Below the pieces are notes generated by a model, which saw only the letters and a list, made by a program, of their open reading frames with translations, searched no databases and was not told where the DNA came from. From Asticcacaulis aquaticus (GTDB lineage Bacteria > Pseudomonadota > Alphaproteobacteria > Caulobacterales > Caulobacteraceae): a stretch of 64,000 bases of DNA. The stretch lies in assembly GCF_028550415.1 (NCBI RefSeq), contig NZ_JAQQKX010000001.1, positions 496,001 through 560,000 on the forward strand. The letters run 5' to 3'. Positions 46,488 through 54,989 of the stretch are shown here, piece after piece; position 1 is the stretch's first letter; each line of letters opens with the position of its first letter. The position numbers and the translations under genes are program-made.

Positions 46488-46654
46488 TCTGGTCCCCGTG
46501 AAATCGACTCAAAGACCGTCGAATGGTGCCACCGGTGTCATTAGCGCGCGCATTTAAAGTGTGAAATTGCCGCCAAAACACAATCTGCGGTAATTGATGC
46601 TGCGAGTGTGACACTTTCGCATCGGTGGTCGTTAAGTCCTTCTCGCACTTGCGT

Positions 46655-46671
46655 TATAATCCGAATATATT
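46655..46671. promoter_or_regulatory. Operator-like sequence upstream of gntR
   Basis: The 17 bases here are the exact reverse complement of 47543-47559 in the lasso precursor promoter (AATATATTCGGATTATA in the latter orientation). The site lies about 190 bases before gntR. It is a candidate autoregulatory binding site for the GntR-family protein. Confidence 0.55.
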
Positions 46672-46859
46672 TGTCAGACAGATGAAAACTATAAGGGTTC
46701 CAACCACATTTGCGGAATCGAGCGGTATTCCGCGGCCCACAACTCTTGATTTTAGACGGTGTCTCAAACACACTTTCCACTCGCCCTCCCCCGGCGCGTG
46801 ATGTGCCCCCGCCCCATGGGGCTCCCACTTCGCCGGAGCGGCGTCAGGAGCGTGTACGA

Positions 46860-47489
46860 ATGGTGGGAAAACCGCTGGCTTATGAAAAAGTGTATGAGAC
46901 AGTCAAGCGGGCGGTCATGGAAGGCATGTTCTGGCCGGGCCAGCGCATTGAAATCGGACGCCTGAAAGCGTTGGTCGATACCAGCCACATCCCAATTCGA
47001 GAGGCGCTGCGACGCCTGTCGGCTGAGGGTCTGGTCGAGGCACATCGGCGGGAGGGGTTTTCCGTTCCGTTGGTAACGGAACCCAGTTTGCTCGGCCATT
47101 ACGAGTGGCTTGATGCGGCTGTGCGTTTTGCGGCCAATAAGGGGACACCCCCACCGGCACATATCCTCGAAGAGATTGACTTCGAGGGCATGCGCGCCCT
47201 GCCGATCGCCGACGCCACGTCGCGCTTCTTTCTGGCAGTGGCCATCGCTTCAGGCAATACGGGCGTGGAAGCCACCGTCCGGTATATCAACGACAGCCTG
47301 CACCTGGTGCGCACACTGAAAGAGTCACGTCTGCCCGACAGCCGTGCTGAACTCGACCGCCTCATCGACACGTGGCGCCGAGGCCCCCTCTCCGAGTTCG
47401 AGGCGGCTCTGAAGGCGTATTTCGACCTTCGGCATGCGCTTGTGCCGGAAGTCGTGCGCTTATTGTCTCGCCGTAAGAGCTTCGATTAA
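46860..47489 (+). CDS. GntR-family transcriptional regulator of the lasso locus
   Basis: About 209 residues from the ATG at 46860, preceded by CAGGAG. The winged helix-turn-helix is GKPLAYEKVYETVKRAVMEG, then PGQRIEIGRLKALVDTSHIPIREALRRLSAEGLVEAHRREGFSV (interrupted), typical of the GntR/FadR class. The C-terminal domain is helical and FCD-like (FDLRHALVPEVVRLLSR at the end) and should bind an effector. It is 150 bases before the precursor gene, on the same strand. The matching operator-like sequences before gntR and the precursor make it the probable local regulator. Confidence 0.88.
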   Translation: MVGKPLAYEKVYETVKRAVMEGMFWPGQRIEIGRLKALVDTSHIPIREALRRLSAEGLVEAHRREGFSVPLVTEPSLLGHYEWLDAAVRFAANKGTPPPAHILEEIDFEGMRALPIADATSRFFLAVAIASGNTGVEATVRYINDSLHLVRTLKESRLPDSRAELDRLIDTWRRGPLSEFEAALKAYFDLRHALVPEVVRLLSRRKSFD

Positions 47490-47513
47490 CAGACAAAAAT
47501 CGTCAAGTTTTTA

Positions 47514-47525
47514 AACCCCTAGTTC
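47514..47525. promoter_or_regulatory. 12-base element shared with the TonB receptor promoter
   Basis: AACCCCTAGTTC occurs here and again at 54940-54951 upstream of the lasso TonB receptor gene, which is transcribed the opposite way. It lies about 115 bases before the precursor start. It may be a site used by the cluster's sigma factor or another common regulator. Confidence 0.4.
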
Positions 47526-47530
47526 GCCGC

Positions 47531-47565
47531 GAATATATTCGGAATATATTCGGATTATATAATTC
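47531..47565. promoter_or_regulatory. Tandem palindromes in the lasso precursor promoter
   Basis: Two perfect GAATATATTC palindromes (47531-47540 and 47542-47551) are spaced one helical turn apart, followed by a degenerate third copy GATTATATAATTC (47553-47565). The segment 47543-47559 recurs inverted upstream of gntR. The A+T-rich block is likely to contain both the promoter and operator for the precursor operon. Confidence 0.6.
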
Positions 47566-47638
47566 ATATACCCGCGTTCCGCTCCTACGCTCGGTTTTGC
47601 CATGATGACCATGGTTCAACCTCAAATAGGAGCCTCCT

Positions 47639-47785
47639 ATGAAGACCCAAGCTGAAACCGCCGCCGACTACGCGCCTCTGGCCGATGATATCATCGAACT
47701 GGGCGTGGCTTCGACCGATACGCATGGTATCGTCGGCAACCAGGAGCCGAACGGCCAACTGTTCACCGGCATTTCCGAAGACTGA
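47639..47785 (+). CDS. Lasso peptide precursor
   Basis: 48 codons, with GGAG six bases before the ATG. The leader (29 residues) contains DYAPLADD and ends IIELGVASTDTH, matching the proteobacterial lasso pattern ELG-x-x-S-x-x-T-x before the core, with the required Thr at the penultimate leader position. The predicted core is GIVGNQEPNGQLFTGISED (19 residues). Gly1 is the expected ring nitrogen and Glu7 is the only acidic residue within positions 7-9, so a seven-residue macrolactam with a 12-residue tail is predicted. Candidate plugs are Leu12 and Phe13. The B and C genes follow immediately. Leader cleavage and ring size are inferences from the sequence. Confidence 0.93.
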   Translation: MKTQAETAADYAPLADDIIELGVASTDTHGIVGNQEPNGQLFTGISED

Positions 47786-47794
47786 ATGGCCACG

Positions 47795-47820
47795 GGCGTA
47801 CGGGCGTAAGCCCGTACGCC
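47795..47820 (+). promoter_or_regulatory. Intercistronic hairpin between precursor and B gene
   Basis: GGCGTACGGGC (47795-47805) and GCCCGTACGCC (47810-47820) form a perfect 11-base-pair stem closed by a GTAA tetraloop. No U tract follows, so it is more likely to attenuate or to protect the precursor message than to terminate fully. It would set a high precursor-to-enzyme ratio. Confidence 0.85.
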
Positions 47821-47829
47821 TGCCTTTCC

Positions 47830-48483
47830 ATGACCCTTCGCCTCGCCCCCCATATTTCCTATTGCCTGCTCGCGGAGCGACCTGTCTTTTTTGACGTGTC
47901 GAACGACCGCTATTTTCATCTGCCGGATGACCTGGAAAACCCTTTTCTCTTCGGATCAAAACACGGCAAAGTCGATCAAGCCGTCGCTGACCGCCTGATT
48001 CAACTCGGTGTGCTGGAAGTCTGTGCCCCCGATGCCGCGGGTTGGTGCCCCGTCGATCATTCACCGGCTGTCGTCAGCGTTCTGGAGCTTGACCAGCCCG
48101 AACCGCCCGTCACCCTGGCCGGGATATGTGAAGTCGCATGGATTGTTCTGACGGAAAAGGGCGGCCTGTCACACAAGAGTCTGCAAAGTCGCCTTCCGCC
48201 CGTTTTTCCCGCGCAGACGTCTGCCGATATCTCGAACACCACGATCATACAAAATGCCCTGTTTTTCCGGCGTGCCCGCAGGTACGTGCCGGTCGATACG
48301 ATCTGCCTTCTGGATTCACTGTCCCTTCTCATTTTCCTGCGTCGCCGGGGCATCAGCGCGACCCTTGTCTTCGGCGTGAATCTGACACCTTTTTCCGCGC
48401 ATTGCTGGGTTCAAGCCGGCGATCTGCTGCTCAATGATACGGTCGGGGGCGTTCAGTCTTACCTGCCTATCCGGGTGTTTTGA
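47830..48483 (+). CDS. Lasso peptide B protein (RRE plus leader peptidase)
   Basis: 217 residues. The N-terminal part (residues 1-75, LRLAPHISYCLLAERPVFFD and ISNDRYFHLP-like text) is the PqqD-like recognition domain that binds the leader. The C-terminal transglutaminase-like protease has the catalytic Cys in VDTICLLDSLSLLIFLRRRG (interrupted), His in AHCWVQAGDLLLND and the Asp in LLND. The fused B1-B2 arrangement is the proteobacterial form. It removes the leader to free Gly1. There is no obvious ribosome-binding site, so translation may depend on the upstream hairpin region. Confidence 0.92.
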   Translation: MTLRLAPHISYCLLAERPVFFDVSNDRYFHLPDDLENPFLFGSKHGKVDQAVADRLIQLGVLEVCAPDAAGWCPVDHSPAVVSVLELDQPEPPVTLAGICEVAWIVLTEKGGLSHKSLQSRLPPVFPAQTSADISNTTIIQNALFFRRARRYVPVDTICLLDSLSLLIFLRRRGISATLVFGVNLTPFSAHCWVQAGDLLLNDTVGGVQSYLPIRVF

Positions 48484-48484
48484 C

Positions 48485-50224
48485 GTGCTGACCTACGCTC
48501 TCACCTGGCGCGACGGCGTCCTCGGCGATTTGCCGATGGTCGGCGAGATGGGCGAGGAAAGCCTTGTCCGACATCTGCCAGGATCGAACGGTTTGTTGCT
48601 GGGACGGGTCTATCCCAACCATCCCGAACCCGCCCACCACTGGCTTACGGCGCTCGACGTCCTTCCGGCGGAAGACGCTCAAACCTTTCTCAAGTCGCAT
48701 TGCTGGGGCGATTTCATCGTCCTACTCCCCAATAGCCTGAAGGCGAATACCCTGGATGTGTTGCGATCGCCCTGCGGGCTGCTGGATTGCTTTCTGGCAC
48801 ACCAAGACGGCACGCTTTATATTTTCTCCGATCTTGCCCAAGCGCAACGATGCGGTCTGTCGTCCCCCCCTATCAACTGGCGGTTCATTACCCATTCGCT
48901 GTGTTATGCGGGTCTGCCCGAGTTCGACACCGGTCTCGACACCGTGCAACAGCTTCTTCCGGGCTTCAGCGCGACCTGTGACGACACTGCCATTACATTC
49001 AAGTCGTTCTGGTCTCCGTGGCCTGGCGCCGATCGCCGCCAGCAATACACAACGATGGCTGAATCCGTTTTTTCCCTTCGTGCCACGGTCGATCACGTGA
49101 TGCGCTCGTACAGCCATACGATCCAACATGGTTTCATCGAACTGTCAGGCGGGCTGGATTCCTCCATCGTCGCGACTTGCCTATCCCGCCAGAAAATACG
49201 GCTTTCCGGCTTCAACTTGGTGACCAGCGTGCCGGGCGCGGATGAACGTATCTATGCGCGTGACGTCGCCGAGAGCGCGCAGGTGTCGCTGGTCTACTGC
49301 CCCTTCGACTCATCGCGTGTTCGCGCCCTGCCCGAGCCGGCTCGACCGGGGCCATTGCCGGGCATGGAGATGCTTCAGGCCGCGGTCGACGATATTTCTC
49401 AGCCCCTGTATCAAGCGGCCAAAGCCGATGCGCTCTTTTCCGGTGCGGGTGGCGATAGCGTCCTTTGTTACTTACCTACGGCAGCGTCCGCCACCGACGC
49501 GCTTATAGCGTTTGGACCGGGGCGCCGGTTTCTAAGCGCGTTGCAGGATCTGAGCGCGCTACACAACATAACCCTGTGGAAGGCCGGAAAGCTGGCTATC
49601 AAAAAAGCGTTGCGGCGGTCCGGCGTCGACTGGAAGCGAAACACCTTGTTTTTAGCGCCCGATCTGAAGGTGCCGGTTCCGTTCAAGCACCCCTGGCTCC
49701 AACCTGAAGGTCGCGTCCTGCGTGGCAAAGCCGAGCATGTCCGTCAGATAATCTCGACGAAATTCTTCGGCGAAGTCATGGAGCGGCGTGCCAAGGTACC
49801 GGTATATCTCCCGTTGTTGGCACAGCCGGTTGTCGAAACCGCTCTGCGCATACCGACGTGGTTCTGGTTCGACGGCGGTTATAATCGGGCCGTGGCGCGG
49901 CATGCCTTTGCCGATCGTCTTCCGACAAGCGTTCGCCTACGACGGAGCAAGGGCAATTTCACGAGTTTCAACGGCCTGGTCTTCGACCGCAACCGCGCGG
50001 CTTTGCAAACCTATCTATGTGATGGCCAATTGGCCGGAGCGGGCATTCTGGATATCAAGCCCCTCGCCGACTATCTTAGTCGGCCTCTAAAGAAACGCGA
50101 TGCGGTGTTCCACCGCGTCTTTGAGCTAGCGCGCATGGAGGCGTGGGTTAGGGCAACCCTCAAGTCGTCGGACAGCCATCGGGACGAGCGGGACGACCTG
50201 CCTGATATTCCGCCTTCAGCTTAA
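48485..50224 (+). CDS. Lasso peptide C protein (asparagine synthetase-like cyclase)
   Basis: About 579 residues from a GTG at 48485, directly after the B stop; a longer frame from the ATG at 48434 would overlap B by 50 bases and adds residues unlike the family's start. The N-terminal glutaminase-like domain begins VLTYALTWRDG and lacks the nucleophile Cys. The synthetase domain has the ATP-pyrophosphatase loop ELSGGLDSSIVATCL and GAGGDSVLCYLP. It adenylates the Glu7 side chain and closes the isopeptide bond to Gly1. Its last 65 bases overlap the 3' end of the convergent isopeptidase gene. Confidence 0.93.
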   Translation: MLTYALTWRDGVLGDLPMVGEMGEESLVRHLPGSNGLLLGRVYPNHPEPAHHWLTALDVLPAEDAQTFLKSHCWGDFIVLLPNSLKANTLDVLRSPCGLLDCFLAHQDGTLYIFSDLAQAQRCGLSSPPINWRFITHSLCYAGLPEFDTGLDTVQQLLPGFSATCDDTAITFKSFWSPWPGADRRQQYTTMAESVFSLRATVDHVMRSYSHTIQHGFIELSGGLDSSIVATCLSRQKIRLSGFNLVTSVPGADERIYARDVAESAQVSLVYCPFDSSRVRALPEPARPGPLPGMEMLQAAVDDISQPLYQAAKADALFSGAGGDSVLCYLPTAASATDALIAFGPGRRFLSALQDLSALHNITLWKAGKLAIKKALRRSGVDWKRNTLFLAPDLKVPVPFKHPWLQPEGRVLRGKAEHVRQIISTKFFGEVMERRAKVPVYLPLLAQPVVETALRIPTWFWFDGGYNRAVARHAFADRLPTSVRLRRSKGNFTSFNGLVFDRNRAALQTYLCDGQLAGAGILDIKPLADYLSRPLKKRDAVFHRVFELARMEAWVRATLKSSDSHRDERDDLPDIPPSA

Positions 50225-52298
50225 ACCACCCGTCATACTGCGCTTTCTTTTCCGGCACGGCATCGGTCAGGTTCTGGAGCCAGAAGCGAAACCAATCGAG
50301 GTTTCGCTGATAGACGGCGGCCTTATGACGCGGCTGGAACTTCTGGTGCGGCTCGTCCGCGAACACATAGACGTCGATCGGCGTTCCGGCGAGTCGGGCG
50401 GGGACGATGTAGTCGAGGGTTTCCAGGTATTCCTGTTCAACGACCTGTGCGAGTAAGGGGGCGCGCAGCTTGTTGAGGCGAAAGGTGGGTGAGATGGCCC
50501 GCCATCTCTCGGGTGTGTCCTCGGGTGTGCCAAGTCCCCAAGACCTCTTTAATTCGTCTCTGAAACCTTGCTCCCGAAACCCTCTGAACCAGTAATAGCT
50601 GGGCGAAATCGCATTCGACGCCACCGAGGCCGCCGCCAAGAGATTGGTATGGGTCAAGGTCCAAAGCGTGACCTCACTGCCAAAGCTTAAGCCCCCCATC
50701 CCCACGCGGCATCGATCAATGGCGTCGAATTGAACTAGGTCGTCAACGGCCGCAGCAACCGCCGAACTGGCCTGGTCAAACCGCTGCACGGCGTCACGGG
50801 ACAGATCGGGCGGGTAGTTGATGCACAGGCTGGCGATGCCCTGGGCCGCGAGAATGGCCAAAGGCCATTCGTCGCCCAATCCCCCACGCACAAAGCCACG
50901 GCAGGTGTAGTAGGTGACGAAGAGCGGTGCGCCTTTGCGCTGGCCGGCCGCAGGATAGTACCAGCCGCTAAAGCGCGTGCCGGACTTATCGGTCCAGGTT
51001 CGCGGTTCGGCGCGTACCGCTGCCTGAAGTCCACGGTTCGGGTCGTCGAGGACGACGGCTTGCTTTCCCTGCTGTATCGAGACCAGCCGCGGTGGTACAT
51101 TGGGATCGGCCTCGACACATATCACGCGGTCATTTCCAACCCCGCAGGGGGCGTTCGGACTTCGCCCGCCTGATAAGAGCCCATTAGATCGGGCCAATAG
51201 CGTGACGTTCGACGTATTGGGCTTCCAGCGGAAGACTGATTGGGCGTTGCTGCGCCCATAGTCGCGGGCGGCGAAGACCACGGCCCCACCGTCGGGTTGC
51301 CAGACCAACCACTCAATCCCCGACGCGCATGCCGCCGCCCCGCAGGTGAAAATCTGGCCGTCGCGGGTTTTTACCGCCAACCGGGTGAGGCGACCGGAGT
51401 CAGCTTTACTCTGATCGGTTTCCGCGATGATGGCGGCGCGGCTGCCGTCGATCGACGAGACCCCCATGATTTCGCCGTCCAGGCGTTGGACGCCTAACGC
51501 CTTCCCGTCCGAAGGTTCACCGCCCTCACCTAAGACCTGACGTCGATCTTCGGTCGAAAACGTCCGTATGGTGGGCGCCCGCTCCGACAGGAGCGGACTG
51601 CGGTCCATCCAGCGCCCATTGTATCGCATGGTTGTCGCCCGGTCGTTCACCAAGGCGGATCGAAACAGGGGTTGCCCCACAGGGACGGTCGGATCGAGCC
51701 GCACGCCGTCGTCGTACTGCTGCGCTTCGGCCTGTGCGATCTCGGCGCGGGACGCCGCGAATGATACCGTAATCGCCTTTCCTTCGGCACTTAACGCGAA
51801 GCTGAGGACATCAGCACCTTCCTCGGTAAACATTTGCGCCTGTCCGGTGGAAAGTTCGATCCGCCAGACCTCGACCTTGCCCGACACCACCGCGCGAAAA
51901 TAGATCCACCTTCCGTCGGGTGACCATTTCGCGGGTTCATCGACGGACTGACCGGCACTGTCACGGATGGGCCAGCCGCCCGCCGCCAGCCATCGGACCG
52001 ACGACCCGTCCACTGCGGCGACATACCAGGCGGTTTCGAACCTATTGCCGTCAATGCGCGGTTGCTCCCGGCGGTAGACGATCCATTTTCCGTCGGGCGA
52101 CAGCGCCAGATTGGCTATATCGACGACTTCCACCAGATCGCGTACCGAGAGATCGGCACAAGCCGGGTATGCCAGCGCCGCAAACCCAGCCACGAGCGCA
52201 CTCAGGGCCACCACGCGCACACGCCGAAGCCCGGAAAGAGCGCGTGTGGGATCATGGGGGCGGCGATAGCCGCCCCTCCTTTCTCGTTTCACCAACAT
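50160..52298 (-). CDS. Lasso peptide isopeptidase (S9 prolyl-oligopeptidase-like)
   Basis: 712 residues. An exported N-terminus (VVALSALVAGFAALAYPACA) is followed by a beta-propeller (LSPDGKWIVYRRE, WSPDGRWIYFRAVVSG) and a C-terminal alpha/beta-hydrolase domain. The nucleophile elbow is GMGGLSFGSEVTLW, the acidic segment is AQVVEQEYLETLD, and the His lies in FADEPHQKFQPRH. This matches AtxE-type isopeptidases, which hydrolyse the ring isopeptide bond and linearise imported lasso peptide. It is the last gene of a sigma-regulated unit reading toward the biosynthetic operon. Confidence 0.9.
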   Translation of the reverse strand: MLVKRERRGGYRRPHDPTRALSGLRRVRVVALSALVAGFAALAYPACADLSVRDLVEVVDIANLALSPDGKWIVYRREQPRIDGNRFETAWYVAAVDGSSVRWLAAGGWPIRDSAGQSVDEPAKWSPDGRWIYFRAVVSGKVEVWRIELSTGQAQMFTEEGADVLSFALSAEGKAITVSFAASRAEIAQAEAQQYDDGVRLDPTVPVGQPLFRSALVNDRATTMRYNGRWMDRSPLLSERAPTIRTFSTEDRRQVLGEGGEPSDGKALGVQRLDGEIMGVSSIDGSRAAIIAETDQSKADSGRLTRLAVKTRDGQIFTCGAAACASGIEWLVWQPDGGAVVFAARDYGRSNAQSVFRWKPNTSNVTLLARSNGLLSGGRSPNAPCGVGNDRVICVEADPNVPPRLVSIQQGKQAVVLDDPNRGLQAAVRAEPRTWTDKSGTRFSGWYYPAAGQRKGAPLFVTYYTCRGFVRGGLGDEWPLAILAAQGIASLCINYPPDLSRDAVQRFDQASSAVAAAVDDLVQFDAIDRCRVGMGGLSFGSEVTLWTLTHTNLLAAASVASNAISPSYYWFRGFREQGFRDELKRSWGLGTPEDTPERWRAISPTFRLNKLRAPLLAQVVEQEYLETLDYIVPARLAGTPIDVYVFADEPHQKFQPRHKAAVYQRNLDWFRFWLQNLTDAVPEKKAQYDGWFKLKAEYQAGRPARPDGCPTT

Positions 52299-52312
52299 TG
52301 ATCAGCCTCCGA

Positions 52313-54874
52313 TTAGAAGCGCTTCTTCAGGCCGATCGACACAAACCGGCCTATGGCCGACGTGTTGGCGCTATCGAAATTTATGCCTTCCTGTGTTCGA
52401 CCGGGACCATAGGCATAGGGCGGGTCGGCATCGAAAAAGTTCTGCACGGCCAGAGTCAGATCGATATCCGAGAACATACCCTCCCCTGCCAATCGGTAGG
52501 CGATGGTCAGATCAACCGTGGTCCATGACGCCACAGTGCGTTCGGGCGTAACGTAGGTATCCGTGGCGCTCGATAGGTAGTTGACGATCCCGGTGGTCAC
52601 GATCGATCCGACCGACCAGGTCGCACCGGCTCGCGCCCTGACCTTCGGCGCGTTGAACACTTTTCCGGTAAGGGTTTGCGGCGGCATCGACGCGATGGTC
52701 TGCTGTACGACTTTGAGCCACGTCGCCGATGCAAACAGATCGAGATCGCCGGTAGGCAGCTCGACGGGACCGCGTATAGCGAGGTCGATCCCGTCAATTT
52801 CCTGGCGGCTTACGTTGAGTTTGCGGTCGTCGACCAGTGCGAGAAGGGTCGCGGGGTTATAGGTTTGGCCGCTGAAATTCGCAATCCGGCGCGCACCGGC
52901 GGTTGCTGTCGTCTGTTGTTGCGGCGTGGGGGCCAGAACAACGAACGACGCGAAGTACGGGTTTGACAAGGCCTGAGTGAACGGTGTGACGGGTGCCAGC
53001 ACCCGATCCCGGTAAGCGATGTTGAAGCGTGTGACCGACAGACGTGAACCCGCCCAAAGTTCGGGCGACCAGTCGACACCGACCGTCCAGGTTTTCGCAT
53101 GCTCAGGCTTGAGGTCGGGATTTCCGCCGACGAGCAGCATGGCGACGCCCGGCGTGGTCGATCCCATGACCTGTGCATTATACAGGATTGCGTTGAATGG
53201 CTGGGCCAGTTCGCTGAGTCCCGGCGCCTTGAAGGAGGTCCCCAGTGTTCCCCGGACGATCACACCCGGCACGGGTTGATACCGGACCCCATATTTGTAG
53301 GTCGAGGTCCGGTCATATCGGTCGTAATCTTCGACGCGCGTCGCCACGCTGAAGTCCAGCCGGTTCAGTCCGGTGCGGGTGTCCGATGGAGAAACCAGAG
53401 GCACGAGCGCTTCGGCATAGGCGAACGTTACGTTGCGACGAAACTGATCGACAAGCGGCGACCCCATGCTCGATTTCCGATAGTGCTCGTCGCGGTAGCC
53501 CACCCCGATTGCCAGCTTCAGAGGGCCCCCCGGCAGGGCCAGCAGCGTACCGTTGCCGGAGATTTCGCCAGACTTGAGTAGCGAACGGAACATATCCTTG
53601 TAAGGTGCGCTCGTTTGCGGGCTGTAGCGATAATATCCGTACCCCCGCGAAATGGTGGCATCGGCGGTAATGGTCCAGTCACCGCCTGCGCGGTAGGTTA
53701 GGCCCGGGGCGATCATATAGCTACGCGAGCCGTTTTGCCCGGCGATCCGTTGATCGGTCTTGAAAAACTGAATTTTGACGTCGGATTCATGCTGGCTGAC
53801 ATAGGCATCCGCATTAAAGGTCAACCGCTCCGTGATGTCCTGACCGATGTTGACGAAAAGGGACTTCCGCTCCGTTGGGCGCAACAGCGTGTTGAAGGGC
53901 GCGGCGCTGGCCGTTACCTCGCGATCGGTCGTCAGAATTTCGTCCTGCTTGCCGTATTCGACATTCGCGAGCAGATGCCCCCCTGTCCACGTATGGCCGG
54001 CGAGCACATTATAGACCTGCTCAAAACCACCACCTTGGGTCGCGCCGCCTATGCGCGCGCCCAGTTGAACCCCGCTGTAGTCTTTGCGGGTGATGAAATT
54101 TGCCACCCCCGCAACAGCATCAGACCCGTAGAGTGCCGAAGCTCCATCGGCGATAATCTCCACGCGCTCCAAAGCCCCCAATGGCAACCCCGAAATGTCG
54201 CTGCCACCGAACGGTCCGTCTGAGGCTAAGCGGTGGCCATTCACCAGCACGAGGTTGGCGTCCGTCCCCAGGCCGCGCAGGTTGAGGGTCGACGAATTGA
54301 ACGAGTTATTGTTTTGCTCGACCGGCGTTTGCATGACGCCGGGGTTCTGGCCGCCCGCGAAGGATTGGGGTATCGAACGCGCCAAATCCCCTGCATTGCT
54401 GTAGCCTGAACGTTCGATATCCTTACGCGTGATGAGCGTTACCGGTGAAGCGGGCGCGGCGTTCCGCAGCCGCGTACCCGTGACCACTACCTCGGTCGGT
54501 TCAGCTTCGACGGCAACGGGCGTGTTTCCTCCCCCTTGCCTCTCCGACACCTTTAGGTAAATCGCGCCGTCCACCTCCGATGCGATAACGAAACGGGTGT
54601 TGGCCAGAAGGGCCCCGAGGGCTTCCTTGCGGGTGTAGCTACCATTCAGAGCGGGCGCGGTCGTCTTATTTGCTTCGCCAAAGTCGAACATGATCGCAAC
54701 ACCGGCCTGACGGGCGTATTCGTTCAGGGCGGCGGCGGTCGATTTGGCTTCGATATGATATGTGCGCTTGCCATCATCAGCGCCGACACATGACACAGAC
54801 CCGATAATCATTGCGGTGGCGAGCGCCCAGGCCGAGGTGCGGCTGGCCCAGTAGGAACGCGATTTTACAAACAT
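52313..54874 (-). CDS. TonB-dependent receptor of the lasso locus, with STN domain
   Basis: 853 residues. A signal segment, an STN domain (YHIEAKSTAAALNEYARQAG near residue 40), then a plug (EVVVTGTRLRNAAPASPVTL, NLRGLGTDANLVLVNGHRL) and a barrel ending FVSIGLKKRF. It is shorter than the polysaccharide receptors in the window. In isopeptidase-type lasso loci such receptors are thought to recapture the lasso peptide, perhaps with a bound cargo, from outside. The STN domain indicates signalling to the FecR upstream. Confidence 0.92.
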   Translation of the reverse strand: MFVKSRSYWASRTSAWALATAMIIGSVSCVGADDGKRTYHIEAKSTAAALNEYARQAGVAIMFDFGEANKTTAPALNGSYTRKEALGALLANTRFVIASEVDGAIYLKVSERQGGGNTPVAVEAEPTEVVVTGTRLRNAAPASPVTLITRKDIERSGYSNAGDLARSIPQSFAGGQNPGVMQTPVEQNNNSFNSSTLNLRGLGTDANLVLVNGHRLASDGPFGGSDISGLPLGALERVEIIADGASALYGSDAVAGVANFITRKDYSGVQLGARIGGATQGGGFEQVYNVLAGHTWTGGHLLANVEYGKQDEILTTDREVTASAAPFNTLLRPTERKSLFVNIGQDITERLTFNADAYVSQHESDVKIQFFKTDQRIAGQNGSRSYMIAPGLTYRAGGDWTITADATISRGYGYYRYSPQTSAPYKDMFRSLLKSGEISGNGTLLALPGGPLKLAIGVGYRDEHYRKSSMGSPLVDQFRRNVTFAYAEALVPLVSPSDTRTGLNRLDFSVATRVEDYDRYDRTSTYKYGVRYQPVPGVIVRGTLGTSFKAPGLSELAQPFNAILYNAQVMGSTTPGVAMLLVGGNPDLKPEHAKTWTVGVDWSPELWAGSRLSVTRFNIAYRDRVLAPVTPFTQALSNPYFASFVVLAPTPQQQTTATAGARRIANFSGQTYNPATLLALVDDRKLNVSRQEIDGIDLAIRGPVELPTGDLDLFASATWLKVVQQTIASMPPQTLTGKVFNAPKVRARAGATWSVGSIVTTGIVNYLSSATDTYVTPERTVASWTTVDLTIAYRLAGEGMFSDIDLTLAVQNFFDADPPYAYGPGRTQEGINFDSANTSAIGRFVSIGLKKRF

Positions 54875-54939
54875 GAAGTTATCCCCTCAGACATACGTCA
54901 CTTTCGTGACAGGCGCGATATACAGCGCCGAGGACATCG

Positions 54940-54951
54940 AACCCCTAGTTC
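54940..54951. promoter_or_regulatory. Second copy of the shared 12-base element
   Basis: AACCCCTAGTTC, identical to 47514-47525. It lies about 66 bases upstream of the receptor start on the opposite strand to its use at the precursor promoter. The local sequence GAACCCCTAGTTC is itself a short interrupted palindrome. Confidence 0.4.
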
Positions 54952-54989
54952 TGACGGTATGCCTTGATCCCTAGACGGATGGTTCTCGT

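Larger units (their letters stand above)
46249..46859. other. Divergent intergenic region between ParB-like gene and gntR
   Basis: About 610 bases with divergent promoters for the leftward ParB-like gene and the rightward gntR gene. It contains structured leader copy B at 46,271-46,487 and the operator-like sequence at 46,655-46,671. From about 46,490 the base composition shifts toward A and T, which may mark the join between the conjugation backbone and the lasso cargo. Confidence 0.5.

Noticed and set aside
46541-46828. 95-codon minus-strand frame in the gntR upstream region
   Set aside because: No domain or ribosome-binding site; the stretch contains the operator-like sequence and is better explained as promoter DNA.
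47585-48064. 159-codon minus-strand frame covering the lasso precursor
   Set aside because: The plus-strand precursor has leader and core signatures, a ribosome-binding site and B/C genes downstream; the minus frame has no such support.
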